From: Ectocarpus siliculosus
Lineage: Eukaryota; Sar; Phaeophyceae; Ectocarpales; Ectocarpaceae
Length of the DNA: 64,000 nt
Reading direction: 5' to 3'
NCBI GenBank assembly: GCA_000310025.1
Contig: FN648603.1
Location: forward strand, 31,867-95,866
Within the stretch, counting starts at the first letter, position 1, and each line of letters opens with the position of its first letter. Both the position numbers and the translations under genes were made by a program. Below the pieces are notes generated by a model that saw only the letters and a list, made by a program, of their open reading frames with translations, was not told the DNA's origin and did no database searches. Positions 21,029 to 31,927 of the stretch are shown here, one piece after another.

Positions 21029-22240
21029 GTAGGAGGACCCCTCGGAGATCTTCCAAAACAACAGCAGTACTACTGTGCATAGATGTCGTAGGAGAATGGA
21101 GTTGTGTGTCACGGCTTCTTCCACGCACTCTACTACCGGTGCTTGCGTCGATTGGAGTCTTGTAGGCCGAAATACACGAGTGGGTTGGGTTCCGGGTTGG
21201 TTACTGCCTGCAAAAACAGAGAAGGCGGTGTTTTATATAAGGTATCCCGCTCAACTTTTTTTTTTTTGCGACGTGTGGTTGCATATTTCTTTGCCACTGC
21301 CGAAAAAGACGGCCGGATCTTTACGCAGTCAATCTTTCGCATCATTTTACACCGAACGACGCAGGACGGGTCGAATTTCATCATTCATTGTTGTTGTTGT
21401 TGTGTCTTCACATTAAAAACCGTTCCGATCTCTCTCTACCCAGTACCTTCATATGTCCGTACGTACTTACTTGTGGAGTATACCTGTTGGAAATTGTACG
21501 AATCCCTACATTCCGAGAAAGCCATAGGTCGGCATCCGGCCTTATGTTTTTTTTGTACAAGTATGCACTCTTCTTCTTGTTGTGAAGTTTTGACGTTGAG
21601 CCTGCCAACGTCGCTTAAGTATTTGTGTCTTCAAACCTTCTCGGCCGGCCTTAAAACTTCGTGTTGATAGATCTCCGTGGTAACTTCTCCGCGCGTGAGT
21701 CATGTATGCGGTTGGTTATGACCTGCGCTTTGACTTTGACGATGGGTATTTTACCTCCTCCCCGTCTTGCATTGGTGAGTACCTGCGTTATACGGAAGGA
21801 TCGTTCCACGCCGCAACCGTCGACGTCTCCTTTTTTGTTTTCCTTCGCACTCCTTCCTTGCGGCGGTTTTCACACCGACTTCGAACTTCGAACGTCGGGT
21901 GCAATTTCCTCTCTTCGTACCTTGCTCGTCGGCCTTCTCCATCGTTATGTACATAATATATACCTCGATTTTTCGGCTTTTCGATTCCGATAGACAAGAC
22001 GACGGACTGACATGTCCCTTTCACCCCCGACGGGACCGCGCGCTCGTCGAGTGCCGAAATTCTTCACCACTCCCTTGCCTCTCCCAACACCGTCTCTTCT
22101 TCCCGCCCCTACAAATCCTCTCCCCTTCTTCTTCTTCTTTCCTTCCTCCCGGGCACTCACCACCATCCGTCCTGGATGTTGGCCTCCAGCCCCAATGGGG
22201 GGCTGGGGGCCAATCCTTAGCCCTAGTATATATATACCCC
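21029..22240 (+). repeat. Second R unit, 3' part, after the hAT insertion
   Basis: This segment resumes the R unit exactly where 17251 stopped (gtaggaggacccctcggaga) and follows 11164-12745 through the TGT microsatellite (about 21388-21405), the cgatttttcgg..tttcgattc block, gaccgcgcgctcgtcgag and the terminal ccaatggggggctgggggcc motif at about 22192-22212. It lacks the internal duplications present in the first copy. Confidence 0.75.
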
Positions 22241-22859
22241 GGAATCGCAGTTAGTTCCGTCTACGATTTGGAGCCAGTCGCAGAATCGCAGACGTATTTT
22301 TTCTAGGATTTGTTTCGACGTCGTTGTGCAGGCGTTGTAGCACGCGCGCGGCACCAGTTGCACGTCGTTTTGTCTGTTGGCACTGGCACCCACCGCACCC
22401 GCGTGCACCCCTGATTTTGAGCGTTGGTGTGCAGGTGTCGCCGTATGTATCGTGATGATACAGATGATCGGATCTTGAATATGCAGCATCAACCAATCGA
22501 CAACCCCTACACTGTCCACGAGCGAGCCACAGGATTGTTTTTGTGTACATGGACCGCATTTGGTGCAACCGTTGCCACGTAGAAGTATGGCGTAGTACTG
22601 GGTTGTTTTCTGAATGGTAGTGCGTAGCTTTGGGAGGCTCAATCGTCCGAGACTGCTACTGTGCAACAGTTTCGTCCCGTCTCGTAGTATTCGGAAGGGA
22701 GATTGTGTGTTTTAGTAGCAAAGACACGTTAGGATACCGCAGACACTTTGTTCCGTGCGGAACGTGTGGTACGGGGGAAGTCTCCAAAAATCGGCTACGC
22801 ACAAAACACAAAGCGTCTCCATCAGTGTATCCATGAACCCAATGTATTCTCAAAACTGT
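22241..22859. other. Intergenic stretch, no supported gene
   Basis: A minus-strand frame of 147 codons (22223-22666) is Cys/Thr-rich, with TKCGPCTQKQSCG, but overlaps the R-unit end and shows no family signature or splice support. Nothing else is seen. Confidence 0.35.
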
Positions 22860-24057
22860 CAAAACAAAATATACATCCTCAGAAGAGTACCCAACAAATA
22901 TCTGCGCTACATCAGAAAAGGGTCGGAACGGGGACGGACAAATAAATTTTGACACATGCTCAAACAACGCAAAAGTTTCAACTTCTCGACCAATCAAAAC
23001 GAGCATTCGGAAAGCACAAGGGCCCCATCCACTACTCGTCAAAACATGTCAAATCCTTCCTCCAATATAGCGTCCAAGGACCAAATGCTTACAAGAACAG
23101 CGCTAGCATGGGAATTGGTGCCTCGGCTGTTGTCCAAGAGACGAGTTGTCCAAGAGACGATAGAAAACATAAATAGGCATGCAAACAGCCCCCTTTCTCT
23201 CACTGGTTTTGGCACAAGACAACAAAATCAATACCAATATCAATACGTAACAGCCCCCCACGCATAACTTGCATGTAGATCTGCCAGCCTGCGCTTTCTT
23301 CCCCTCCTTTTTAACCAACAGAAGATCTCATTCATCAAAGTGTACGAAACAGCCCTGCTTACACAAAAACACATATAGGTATGCATTCGCTGCTGTTGCG
23401 TGTGGAATCATGATTCTTGGCGCAACACACAGCAGAACGAAGCAAACACAACAACGTAACGAAGCAAATCCAACTTGAACAGAATTCCACGGAAGCACTC
23501 TGCTCTCCTGGTACTGCGGCTAGAAACATGGTACACAAATTCCCCCCCCATGGTTCTGGACACAAGCAGTCCAAACAGCAGATTGTGACAGTTATCACTT
23601 CGTTCCGCAAGTCACACAGGTTCGGGTCCAAAATAAAACAAGTCAAAACCCAGAAAAAAAGCATACTTCAACACAAACAGGAAGACCGTACAATTGTACA
23701 CACCATCTCATTTTTTTTCGGAGGCGATTCCTGGATGAAGTTATCGTCTTGTGTGCAACGGGAAGGATGCGGTCGACATGGAACAACAAAACCATAAAGA
23801 ACAAAACAACGTGAAGTTAACATACCAATGCCTACTCAAAACAAAAATAGTCGGTAACGCTCGGTTGATTCGAGGGTGTGCACCGGAGCTTCGCTGCTTC
23901 TCCCCACATTGCGCTGCGCCCGCCCCGCGTTAGCATGCGAGTACGTCGCCGGGGCTCGCTGCAGGTGTGGCGCTGTTGGGGGCACGGGTGGGGTGGGCGG
24001 GGGGGGAAGCAGACAAGGGTAGACTCTCCCCCCCCTCGCGCGCCCTCTCATCCCCGC
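22860..24057. repeat. Conserved 3' tail of paralog B (tail copy 2)
   Basis: Positions 22860-23110 match 2819-3075 downstream of paralog A (gaccaatcaaaacgag, ggaaagcacaa, caaatccttcctccaata, gtccaaggaccaaat). The remainder to 24057 is an A-rich, diverged equivalent of 3100-3700, including cccccccatg phrases in both copies. It supports duplication of gene plus flank as one block. No coding frame is evident. Confidence 0.6.
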
Positions 24058-25357
24058 TCAAACTGCTGTACCTCGATAAAATGGGAGATCCACTCCCAGC
24101 ACGGCCTCCCTCGTCGCTCGCCTCCACCGGGACCGCTTCCCTATGTCAAAGGGATGCGCTGATGCTCCACCCCAGGCAGCACCATCTCCGCCGTCGCCGC
24201 TGCTTTTGCGGCGGCCACCGCTGCTCCGGTCCTTCATACCACCACTGTTGTGGTCTTCTCCCTGCTCACACACCTCCTGCGAAAATAGTCCTTCCGGCGT
24301 AAAAAGGGTACGACGCGCCCTCCTTCAAACCGTAGATGCCGTCGTCCCCACTGCTGTTGCAGGTCTGGCCACCGCCGCCACCGCTGCCGGCGAATACACC
24401 TTGGCCGCCCCCCCTGCCCAAGCATCGGAAGAGGCTCCAGTGCTTCAGGCCGCTGCTGTCGACTCTCCTGCTGCGGGCGACAGGGTCCTCCAGGAACAAC
24501 ACTGCTGCTTCCGTCGCTCTTGCCACTTCCTCTGACTGTTCTTCAGATACCACCGCCGCCGCATGCGTCGCAGCCGCCGCCGCCGTAACACCCGGCGGCG
24601 TTGCTCCTGCCGCCACAGCCGCCGGTGCGGATGCCGTTCCACAAACCCCAACCGTTGAAGATGGGGCGGCAGGACGGGTTTCGTCGACATGGTCTGCTGT
24701 GGGTGATGGCACAAATGAGGCTGCTGGCTGCTGCGTTCGAGTCGATTGTTTCGGTTGGTGCGATTCCGTGGACGGCAAACCTAGAACGTAATACGATCCA
24801 AGCACGCATTTCTCCGCTACACGCCTGCTGCTGTATCCCGCCTCCATGAGGTCCAGTGCGTCGCGTTGCCGCGCTATTGTAGGCGCTACACGTGATGTCG
24901 TGGGTCGCAGGGGAGAATGAGCGGCCGGGTGCGCTGCGTTGGGAGAAGCTACGTTCGCGGGGGGTTTTACCGGCAAAGACGCCGCAAACGAACCGGCAGC
25001 AGCCCCCCCTCCCTCCCCGCCAACAAACACCCCACAACTCACCTGTCCAACCACACCGCCCGTGGAGCCGGCCGCCAGCTGCTGTTGCCGCTGCTGCTGC
25101 TGAAATCCATCCGCGCTTCCACCAGCGCTGCCATGCACCATGCGTGGCTTCTGCTGCTGTTGCTGCTGCTGCTGGAGCACAGACTCTCCGTCAAAGCCAC
25201 CGTTCCTCCGCTGCTGCTGAAACGGCCCGCGCGCAAGAGCTTGATCGCCACCAGGAGCGTCTCTAACAATACGCGGCTCGCGTTGCTGTGTGGTGTCTAT
25301 TTGGCCCATTTCAGCGTCTCCATGTTTGGTTTGAAGCAAAATGACACTTTTTCGCAC
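24058..25357 (-). pseudogene. Paralog B of the Gln/Ala/Gly repeat protein, frameshifted
   Basis: The open frame 25357-24266 (363 codons) shares its layout with paralog A: Gln-rich N-terminal third (QQQQQQQQKPRMVHGSAGG), Ala-rich middle, and a Gly-rich end with SSGDDGIYGLKEGASYPF. In paralog A the matching SSGDDGICGFERGASYPF continues GGFSTQEVRVDGEE. In B one extra base around 24275-24298 shifts the frame to a quick stop, while the alternative frame continues the homology (FSQEVCEQGEDHNSGGMKDR), with further motif copies GASAHPFDIGK and DLPFYRG to about 24058. B is therefore either recently decayed or affected by a sequencing indel. Function unknown. Confidence 0.55.
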
Positions 25358-26210
25358 GCGTGCCGAGCGACCATTTGAGACGTAGGGTTTGCTCAGAGCC
25401 CTTGACGAGGGAGATGCGTCAAAACCTCAGGTCACGCTCACCGATTTTGTTGACTGGGTGCCCCAGCGGTGAATTGTTTGAGACCTAAAAATGGGCTGGG
25501 CAACTTGTTGGATTCCGCCCGAATTAATATATTCGGCTGAATGAGAAGCCGGAGTTTTGCAGATTCTGGAGTTTGATGTATTTTGGGTTATGAATTCCGC
25601 TGTAAAGAAACAGCCTAACCGAAAAATAATTCGTCGTCTCGCAGGTATGTTTGGCGTGTCAAGTCCTCACTTACCTCAGTAAGGGAGTTATCAAGTGATT
25701 GACTGTATTTCGATGTGTAGCTCTTGTCGTAGGTGGTTTTCTCTTGTTCTTTCTTTTTCTGTTGCCTCGCATTTCAGTAATTTCGCCGCCAGATTTCGCC
25801 TGCAGTCTCAAACAGTGAACAACGAAACACGAAAATGCGATAGGTTCACTCGTTTGCCTGATTCGTGTTGTTGTGGGACGTATCGTACGGGCGGCTCTGA
25901 ACAAGACCCCGGCACAATTGCGGTTCACTGACGTGTGAGGTGTTGCCATCCAACGTTTCCGTGCATTACCGTCGTGGCCAGTTGCCACCAATACATACCG
26001 TGCGACGGTGATGGCCAGTTGCCGTCTTCAAATGCCGCGTATTGCCGTGTTTGTGACCGAGAGGAGTATTGTCGCGCGCGTAGAGGCCAAATGTTCCTCT
26101 CGGTTGCGCGATCGAAACTCGTTTTCCTGTTTAACCCTGAGCTTATACCTTCTGGTCCTGTTTTTGTCGGATACTGTCCCCGTACTGCTGTTGACTGGTC
26201 AGGTGCCATT
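25358..26210. other. Region between paralog B and sulfotransferase-like gene
   Basis: No gene is supported. It contains the presumed upstream regions of the divergent genes on either side. Short phrases tgccatccaacg/tggccagttgcca are repeated near 25945-26020. A plus-strand frame opens at 25935 and continues into the candidate first exon at 26211. Confidence 0.35.
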
Positions 26211-26435
26211 ATGCCGGGTCGAGCTGGATCGAGCCTGTACTACAGTATCCTGCAATTGGCTCTGCTAGGGGTTTATGCTGCCAGCGGGCTTGCATTATAC
26301 TCGGAGAATATCGCCCACACCAGATCGCCTGAGACATCGGAGACAGATCAATGTCTACCGTGTGAAGGGCTGTTTGCGAGACTGGAAGAGGCACCCGATG
26401 GAAAGCTTCAGCAGTCATCCCAAATTGAACTCCGG
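26211..26435 (+). CDS. Candidate first exon: signal-anchor of sulfotransferase-like gene
   Basis: ATG at 26211 opens MPGRAGSSLYYSILQLALLG followed by VYAASGLALYSENIAH: a short basic start and a ~20-residue hydrophobic helix, as in type II Golgi membrane enzymes. A stem-like acidic stretch follows (SPETSETDQCLPCEGLFARLEEAPDG). A possible donor (gtgggt) lies near 26436. It is on the same strand and 1.3 kb upstream of the sulfotransferase core exon, and Golgi sulfotransferases commonly have this topology, so I infer they belong together; the intervening exons are not secure. Confidence 0.35.
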
Positions 26436-26816
26436 GGGTGGGTTGTACGGTATTGTGTATGTTTTTTGTGTCGTTGCATACATGGTACGGTGTGAAGAGA
26501 AACTCCTACTTTGCGAGATCTCGCTTTTGTGTTGACGGCGGTCACCCTTTAGACTGTCGAACTCCTCTCGCATACGCCGGGTACATCCGCGCCCTCGGTG
26601 TCAACGCAACGACACACTACTTCCCGTCACCGTGGAATACCTGTTCAACATTCATCAGCTCGGGCTTTTTTCTCTCGTCGTCTGTCTCTTTCTCTACCCT
26701 TTCGATCTCCCTCGTCTGTTTTCTTTCTGTAACGTCGAAGCGAGCCCAAGAGCGGTACCTCAATATCGTGGTCCTGGGCAACTGGCATCCTGACGAACAC
26801 CTGTGAGCATTTGCAA

Positions 26817-26941
26817 GACATGTACGGGGTGGAGACATGCAGCGTCGAGTACCTCGACAGAAGGCAAGCCAAGATGCTAATGGTGTTCGAGCCGGGCTTG
26901 GCTCGAAGCGATGAGCTTTGCTCATGTGAGGGGATTAGTAG
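26817..26941 (+). CDS. Candidate internal exon of sulfotransferase-like gene
   Basis: After a possible acceptor (ttgcaag), the frame DMYGVETCSVEYLDRRQAKM then LMVFEPGLARSDELCSCEG runs to a gtgagc donor at 26942. Composition is protein-like. Assignment to the sulfotransferase gene rests only on strand and position. I did not find the 5' PAPS-binding (phosphosulfate-binding) loop in this or neighbouring exons. Confidence 0.28.
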
Positions 26942-27112
26942 GTGAGCACGTCTTGGGAGCAGGTCGGCATTGGGCCGCGTACAGTAGCTCAATCACACTA
27001 CCGGCAGTTTTCCAAACAACCCATGGGCGGTTCATGGACTGCCACCGGCACGTCCATCTAGAACTTAGAATTGAGCCATCCAGGGCCAACCTAGCACGTA
27101 TCGTGTGGGCTT

Positions 27113-27136
27113 GGGGTTAGGGTTAGGGTTGGGGTC
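27113..27136 (+). repeat. Short interstitial telomere-like tract
   Basis: ggggttagggttagggttgg: two and a half units of TTAGGG-type repeat with imperfect ends. It lies between candidate exons of the sulfotransferase-like gene, so probably in an intron. TTAGGG is the telomere repeat in brown algae and many other eukaryotes. Confidence 0.6.
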
Positions 27137-27725
27137 ACTAGGCGATATGATGCCTGTTCCAAAGCAGACTGTGTATTGTTAACAAACATCGCTGGGTATC
27201 GGCGGTGTGTACTACAGTTCAGACTCGCCGGTGCGAAAGTTCACGTTCCGCGATGAATGTGAGAAATCTCCTCAGAAACACACGTCAGCCGTGGATCCTA
27301 TACTCATACTCTACGAATGACCCATGCTCGACGATGGTGACGAATTTCGTACTTGGAGCCTCGACCCCATGTTGACATTTTCTTATTGGCCGGCCGCAAC
27401 TTGGTTGATTCGGCAGGGTAGAAGTTGCTGCTTCGGCTCGTTTCAAGCACGAATTTCCTGTTCCTGGGTCCTGCCCCTGGAAACACGCTAGGGGGATCGT
27501 CCATGAAGGGCAGGGATGCGGGACCGTCAATGGACGACCTGTGGAAAATGCCGCAGATTTGTGGCTCTGTATGAAAGAAGCATCGTGCGAGTATTCAGGT
27601 ACGGGTCGACCACACCCAATTACCCTCATATTGCGCTTTTATCGCCAAACCTAAGCCTAACCACAAGACTTCTTTCGAACATCCCAACCTTTGTGCGTTG
27701 TTGCCTGCTAGATGATTCTCTCCAG

Positions 27726-28208
27726 TTCGCGGTGATAAGGGACCCTCGTGCGGTGGCTGTCAGCACCTACTTCTACGTCAAAGAACGCCGAAAAACCGAT
27801 GTCGGTCAACTTGTGGAGGGCAAGTCTTTGGAGGAGGCCGTCTTGCTCATACTTCCGCATCTCTGCCAGTACACCACGATTCGGCACATCTTGTTCGATG
27901 GGCAGTTGTCCGACCGAAGTGAAATGTTCTGGTATGAAGATGCTATGAGATATCCGCTAGCATGGCATTACCGATGGGCATCGCTCGCGGGCTTCATGCT
28001 GCCCGCAAGCTGGATCAAGGACTTGAACACGACCCTGACAGGCGCACCGCAGAAGGTCAAGCGCGATACTCACGATGGAGGACTAGAGGTGTCCTCAAAC
28101 AGGACCTGGGAGGCCGAGGTTTCTCCGGAGATACGTGAACAGATGGACTCCATTCTTCAAGTGTGGCTACCTGGGGTACTTCTAGCGCGACTTGGTGTAC
28201 CGCTTTGA
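27726..28208 (+). CDS. Sulfotransferase-like, C-terminal catalytic exon
   Basis: The last exon follows a tctccag acceptor and begins FAVIRDPRAVAVSTYFYVKE, the classic 3'-phosphate-binding motif of PAPS-dependent sulfotransferases (R-D-P-R with a Ser seven residues after the first Arg). It runs through WYEDAMRYPLAWHYRWASLA and an R-rich segment (KVKRDTHDGG) to a TGA at 28206-28208. Such enzymes move sulfate from PAPS to sugars in the Golgi; in brown algae they are thought to sulfate fucans, but the acceptor cannot be read from sequence. The 5' phosphosulfate loop was not located upstream, so the gene may be truncated or its early exons missed. About 160 codons are present of a typical ~300. 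Confidence 0.7.
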   Translation, partial: FAVIRDPRAVAVSTYFYVKERRKTDVGQLVEGKSLEEAVLLILPHLCQYTTIRHILFDGQLSDRSEMFWYEDAMRYPLAWHYRWASLAGFMLPASWIKDLNTTLTGAPQKVKRDTHDGGLEVSSNRTWEAEVSPEIREQMDSILQVWLPGVLLARLGVPL

Positions 28209-30024
28209 GAAACCGCCAAAAAATGTCCGTTTTTGAAGGTGTTTCAAAGGTATTGTTGCTCTAGACCACTGGCTTGCGTGGAGAAGAGACTCTTCTATGC
28301 AGACATATGTTTAGCGGGACCCAAAACCTCGCTCTTGTCTGGCCGGAGGACACCAACTCCTTGAAATACAAAGAAACAAAGCGAGGCAGAAGCCTGAACG
28401 GGTGCGGAGACGAACCACGGCGAATTTCATGGGCGATCCTGCCGATTGTAGGCCTAACCAATACGAGATTGTTGCCTGAAGCGTGAGTGTAAGTTGCTGG
28501 GCGTTGTAGGTGATTACGGGCAAAGGGCATACTTAATTTCAACTGGAAGTCTACTCTGTGAGCAAGTGTATCCCTGACATCATTTTCCTTCACTTTGTTT
28601 GACGTGTGCACCCTCGGCGTTGTCGAAATCTGTGTGCCCGAATTGTAATCGCTTCCGGGCGAGGATGTTGCGGCAAATATGACCGAGTGTGTTGAACAGC
28701 CAACCACTGTTCTTCTCTAAAACGATTTTCCAGTGCGATCGCCAGAACGATGACGGCGACAAATTACGGGCCCTGTATTTAGAGGCACGTTTAACGCCAC
28801 GAGACGACGTCATTGGGGGCCTTGCCTTAACCGTTTCGGCGCCCATTCGTTTCCGAAAGATAGCAAGGTCCTTCTGTAGACACGACCGCTATCTCAACCG
28901 ATCTCCACCTATTGAACATGCGAGCAGCCCGCGACAGGGTGGTGGGCACAGAGAGAGTCATAGAGGGGTGATCGGTCGTCACGCCACGGCCGGTACGGCA
29001 GACGGTAGGGCAGGCACCCTTGTAGACTGTAAATTTGTCAGTCGTGTACCTGCGTCAACTACTCTATTTTCGGTGTATACCGGTAATGGTCAGTGAAGGG
29101 CCATTGCTGGTATATGTACTTCTATACTTCGTAATTTTTTCAATATAACCAAGGTTGGAGTGAGAGGAGGGGTAGAAACAGGCGCTGAAAAACCACGCGC
29201 AATCCTCGCGCCTGGTTTCCCCTCAACAATTGTCTCTTTCTCTGTCTCCGCGCGCTCCTGTATCCAGCGGGGAAGACCGGCTACTGCTCGACCTTTCAGC
29301 TACAACCAAGTCGAGGTCCACTCCAGACTGCTGCCCGCGTGCCGTCAGCCATATTACTGCCCCGCAAATTCAGCCTCTTGCCTCATACCGTACGTTGCCT
29401 CGGCTGTCTCACTTCAGACCTGCTCTCGTTCGTCATTTTTCACGGCACCCTTCGCGAGTCCTCCATATTGCTCTGAGCGTACTTCTTGGATACACCCGAA
29501 GACTATTTCCCTTCTTTCTGTACTATGCGTTCAGAGATGTTCCTGCCCAAAGCCAAAGCCGTAGCGACCCTGACACGTGGCGATTGTAATGCATAGTGTC
29601 GGGGGTCTTGCCTGGACTCACTCGGCTACGACGTGTCTTTGCGCTCTAGCGCTCTACTGTACGTCACCACCCTTACCGCGCATCCCTTCTCAGCGAAAGA
29701 CGATGGTGGCGCGCAGCCTGCACGTCGACAACGTCCCGTGAAACGATAATAGGCCCGCGACAGGAGCGACGCCGCGCCACTCGCTCTTACCCCCGACTGC
29801 GGTCCCCTAACGGAATCCCGCGTCCGCACGCGAATGTTCCCTCTTTTATCCTGATCGCCCTTGTGGCGTCGAAAACGCAGCTTTCGCCGATCAGCCTTCC
29901 TTGCGGTAGTTGCGGAAAACGAGTTGCTCGTAGCCCGAAAACAGAGCTACGTCTCCCGGTGTAACATAGTGAGGTATGTGTGCTATACCAGCGTCGTTCA
30001 TGAAAACCTCGTCAGATCGGGTAA

Positions 30025-30101
30025 TACTGTTGTATTCTTGTCCCTTACCAAGATCATTCAATGTAAGTAATGGATTGGGTTGGGTGAGGCCTCCTGCACC
30101 G
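30025..30101 (+). repeat. 77-bp direct repeat, copy 1
   Basis: The stretch tactgttgtattcttgtccc through gcctcctgcaccg recurs at 30388-30465 with few changes (one extra base, two or three substitutions). The spacing is 363 bp. Its role is unknown; it may mark a small mobile sequence or local duplication. Confidence 0.8.
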
Positions 30102-30387
30102 ACAGGAGGGCCTCGCCGTGAAGTAACTCTTCGGGCTGGGCGTACAGATCGCAATATGCCCAGACCCGAAGCGTTTGAATGATCAGCAAGTTCATGAATA
30201 GAACTAGTATTCGTACGGCGGGTGGGATGGTCTCACATATATATTTCTTCTTTCTCCTCTGCTCCGGCGTATTTCGGTAGAGAGAAAGGGGACTGAACAA
30301 GGTAGAGTCATTTTCAAACATGCTTCATGGGATATCTGACTCTTCCCGATTTCGTTCCGAAATCCGGATTCGTCTCAAATCCGAGAT

Positions 30388-30465
30388 TACTGTTGTATTC
30401 TTGTCCCTTACCAAGATCATTCAATGTTAAGTATAGAATTGGGTTGGGTGAGGCCTCCTGCACCG
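30388..30465 (+). repeat. 77-bp direct repeat, copy 2
   Basis: Second copy of 30025-30101, with the same start tactgttgtattcttgtccc and end gcctcctgcaccg. Confidence 0.8.
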
Positions 30466-31927
30466 GCCTGTGGTCCCGCCCATTACTTTCCTGTTGATTG
30501 TCTGATCTACAATATATTGCTTTGACCACACAAGCCTCTAAGGTAGGTCTCTCCCCACCCAAACTTTCTTATTCCCGCGGCGCGCACACGTAGAAAATCG
30601 AATGTATGCGTGGCCGGCCGACAATCGGCAACTTGTTTTAGTCAGGGTAGTTTCCGTCTTGGAACCCGCCGTTCCTACACTAGTAGGCGCCAAGTGCGAC
30701 GCTCTCGGTACGCCGCCCGGTAATTTTTCCCTCCAGCAACTGTGCCACACAACCCCCCGTCCCGAGAGGAAGGCATCGTGTAGCGGTGTGGCAGCTCGTG
30801 ACGTCCGCGCCCACGACCACGGCGTCTACGGAGTCATGGGGGGTTTTACCATACTGGAAATTGAAGATAAGATCCTCCCCCCGCTGGCAGCCGCAGAATC
30901 TGCGATCCCATCGTGAAGGAGAAGTCGTCGTGGCCCAACTGCTTTTAGATCGCCATCTTCAACTTGGACACGATCCCTTTCTGCATCGACGCGGCTGTGT
31001 ACTGCTAGCGCATTGCGAAACTAGAAGGCATGCGCGAAAATGTATCGTACCTAGTCTATACGCCAAAGCATGGCTCTGTTGTGCACCCACTTGGTGCCTC
31101 TACGTTCTGTGCCCAAGAATCAGAGGCATTCGAACGCGTCTGAGTCCGAGGCCTGCGTTCAGCAACAACGTTGTTCGGTCGCCGAAGCCATGAGAGCAAC
31201 GGCGACCAGCCGCACATGTTCCCAGAGAGGCCTAAGCTTCGCGAGTTTCTAAGCGTGAGTAAAATATGGGTTTTTAGCGACATTTTTCCTAGAGAGCTAC
31301 TGTCAGTAGGGTACTAGTCGGGGAGGGTACTTACAGTTATGGCTGTGACAGAATATTTGGTCCATAGACTATTACTACTTCAAAATATATTTTGGGTAAA
31401 GAGTGCATCCTGTGTTGTACACTTGGCGCTTCGTCATATTTCAGACTGCCGTTACTGGCTTCCGGGTGCGCCTGTCGACCATCCAATAGCAGGTTGAGCG
31501 ATGTACGCACACACGCTTACAAAAGACACCACACACCACGTTCCGCTTTGCACACAGCGCACTGCGGCTGCTGTTAATAAGGTTCGGGGCGGATATCCCG
31601 ATTGGTTTAAGAAGTAATGTATTTGAAATAGCCCCAAAATGGTACCCCACAAGTTATCACAAGTTGTGCGATTTTGGACTGTAGTTAAATTGTTCGCGTA
31701 CGGTGGGCCACGCTCAGAGCAGATTAAGTACACCATTGGCGCCGGATATGTGCAATTCATCCCCCCTCGCAGTATGTTTACGGTAATGGTGACGTTGACC
31801 ACAAGTCAGATATTGATGTCCGCCAACCACTTCGTTACAGCAGTCGTTCGAACACGGGATTATTGTGCGTAGGGTAACAACGAACCTACAAGTTTTGGTT
31901 TCTTCGCGTTCTGTTCGAGGCAGCGGT

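Larger units (their letters stand above)
28209..31927. other. Long gene-poor stretch
   Basis: No gene can be supported in 3.7 kb. Plus-strand frames 29160-29589 (two overlapping, Ser/Arg/Pro-rich) and 30602-31193 have no motifs. A 77-bp direct repeat occurs at 30025-30101 and 30388-30465. The 28208-28900 part likely holds the 3' end of the sulfotransferase transcript. Confidence 0.4.

Noticed and set aside
30602-31193. Two overlapping plus-strand frames of 104 and 135 codons
   Set aside because: No family signal or splice support; codon content switches between frames.
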